Source of the DNA: Vibrio sp. SCSIO 43136
GTDB lineage: Bacteria; Pseudomonadota; Gammaproteobacteria; Enterobacterales; Vibrionaceae
DNA length: 64,000 nt
Assembly: GCF_023716565.1 (NCBI RefSeq)
Contig: NZ_CP071849.1
Coordinates: 682,001-746,000 of the forward strand
Reading direction: 5' to 3'
Part shown: positions 62,911 through 64,000 of the stretch, one piece after another
Layout: the number at the start of each line of letters is the position of its first letter
Position numbering within the stretch: the first letter of the stretch is position 1
Notes under the pieces: model-generated
Told to the model about the DNA's origin: nothing
Database searches by the model: none
The model's input: only the letters and a program-made list of their open reading frames with translations
Made by a program: the position numbers and the translations under genes

Positions 62911-63810
62911 TTAATCGATCGGGGCTGCATTTGCAGAGAACTCGGTTCTCAGCCAGTTTCTTAGCTTGAGTACAGATTCGGATTTAAGCAGGCGAGGGGC
63001 GCATGCAAAATAAAAATCATGTTCAGGGTTGGTGACAGGGCTACCCAATTCAACCAGCAAACCACTCGCAATGTCATCTCTTACAAACTGGCGGTGGGTG
63101 ACCAAGATGCCTAGTTTACGAATGGCCGCATGGACACCTTGCACTGAGGTAGAAAAGTTTAGACTCTTTTGCACTTTAGGTACGGTAAGCGATTTGTTGG
63201 AGCACCAAATATCCCAATCTGCTTTTCGTCTTGGATTATTGATAAAAATAGCAGGCAGTCGACGCAAAACATCTTCTAATCTCATTCTTGCATCTGCAAT
63301 GTCCGGGCTGGCGACAAGAATCAATTCATCGTCACTCAGTTTTTCACAGTAGTAGTCTTGCCAGTCATTAGGGTGTCCATGGATGATGGCGGCGTCAATG
63401 CCTTGTTGCTCCATGTCAAAACTGCCGACGAGGTTTGAAACCCGTATATCGATCTCAGGGGCGAATGCTTGAAAGTCGGACATGCGAGGTATCCACCAGT
63501 GCATGGCAAGTGAGGTGATCATGTTTAAGGTCAGTCGGTTACTGGTATGTTGCTGACGCATTAAACTGGTGGCATCTGATATTTGCTCAAGTGCAGGGGC
63601 AACCTTCTTATAATAGGCTTGTCCTTTGGCACTGAGGGTAACATTGCGACCCGAACGCACAAACAGCGGCTGCGCAAGATACTGCTCTAGCGTCTTGATC
63701 GATTGGCTTACGGCAGAGTGGCTCACATTAAGCCACTTTGCAGCTTCGGTCATGCTCCCAGTTTCTGCCACGGCGACGAAAGCGTACAGAGATTTTAATG
63801 GAATATTCAT
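62911..63810 (-). CDS. LysR family transcriptional regulator
   Basis: 299 residues with a GcvA-type LysR helix-turn-helix (FVAVAETGSMTEAAKWLNVS then HSAVSQSIKTLEQYL) and a co-inducer domain from about residue 90 (LTLNMITSLAMHWWIPRMSD). It is divergent from the partial EamA transporter gene across 92 bp and probably controls that gene. Confidence 0.9.
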   Translation of the reverse strand: MNIPLKSLYAFVAVAETGSMTEAAKWLNVSHSAVSQSIKTLEQYLAQPLFVRSGRNVTLSAKGQAYYKKVAPALEQISDATSLMRQQHTSNRLTLNMITSLAMHWWIPRMSDFQAFAPEIDIRVSNLVGSFDMEQQGIDAAIIHGHPNDWQDYYCEKLSDDELILVASPDIADARMRLEDVLRRLPAIFINNPRRKADWDIWCSNKSLTVPKVQKSLNFSTSVQGVHAAIRKLGILVTHRQFVRDDIASGLLVELGSPVTNPEHDFYFACAPRLLKSESVLKLRNWLRTEFSANAAPID

Positions 63811-63902
63811 ATGTAAGTTTTTTTAACAGAATGCGTTAACTATAGTCGATATTTTTTTGTGCAACTGCGATCTAGAATTTAAAACAGATTAAGGAGTGCA
63901 GT

Positions 63903-64000
63903 ATGTCCAATAATTTTATCGCAACGATGCTGATGTTAGCGTCCACCTTGAGCCTTTCACTAACAGGGGTGTTCGCAAAGTTTCTCAGTGAGGAAATGAG
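63903..64000 (+). CDS. EamA/DMT-like transporter (3' partial)
   Basis: Only the first 32 codons are in the window. AAGGAG lies 7 bases before the ATG. The first helix (LMLASTLSLSLTGVFAKFLS) has the look of an EamA first helix with the WGxxFxxxK-like end. Divergent from a LysR regulator, as is usual for this class. Confidence 0.55.
   Translation, partial: MSNNFIATMLMLASTLSLSLTGVFAKFLSEEM

Overview
The window reads as a piece of a marine Vibrio chromosome, most likely the small chromosome. The pointers are a glyA-gcvH-gcvP cluster divergent from an XRE-cupin regulator and gcvT, three tandem trypsin-like proteases with (mostly) GlyGly-CTERM tails, DUF3015/DUF4105 neighbours, a YgbA-type protein, and a PfkB kinase divergent from a LacI regulator as in Vibrio sucrose loci. 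Species cannot be settled from the sequence alone. No rRNA, tRNA or CRISPR array was seen.

Layout: 1-11.2 kb holds 2-hydroxyacid oxidation genes (a soluble LDH-family enzyme and a large FAD/Fe-S D-lactate dehydrogenase), then small regulator/enzyme pairs (LysR with an NmrA-like protein, WYL regulator with an epoxide-hydrolase-like protein, TetR with an NAD(P)-binding protein and three matching operators). 11.2-22.4 kb holds a Na/Pi cotransporter, an outer-membrane protein and a MalT-like regulator with related palindromes, an EamA exporter, a patatin, a secreted protease with an unusual C-terminal domain, and a periplasmic binding-like protein.

22,540-31,958 is an accessory element that I delimit from sequence alone. 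It has 26-bp terminal inverted repeats (24/26 identical), three copies of a roughly 19-bp repeat at each end (spaced at the left, abutting or overlapping at the right), and a perfect 5-bp target duplication ATTCC. This is the end architecture of Tn7/Tn5053/Mu-superfamily transposons. It sits 10 bp past the gcvP stop codon with its right end next to gcvP. It encodes no transposase; its cargo looks like a defence set. An operon encodes an OLD-family ATPase/TOPRIM nuclease, a YADD reverse transcriptase and a nitrilase-fold protein. Upstream lies a CoiA-like nuclease, and a three-helix membrane protein with a coiled coil is convergent with the operon. A separate RT plus nitrilase recalls the fused RT-nitrilase (UG/DRT1-type) defence proteins, here split in two and joined to an OLD nuclease. 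This is the most interesting part of the window.

32-39 kb is the glycine cleavage module (GcvP, GcvH, GlyA; regulator; GcvT), which turns glycine into CO2, ammonia and methylene-THF. 39-45 kb carries secreted proteases and envelope proteins. 45-54.3 kb has a diguanylate cyclase, an EamA exporter with an AraC regulator, pyrC, a MOSC/flavin/2Fe-2S fusion, nadE and a NadD-like protein. 54.3-64 kb has a cupin protein, a PlsC-like acyltransferase, a lipase-like protein, a dicarboxylate symporter, the fructokinase/LacI pair, PhnA-like and YbjQ-like proteins, a LysR regulator and the start of another EamA transporter.
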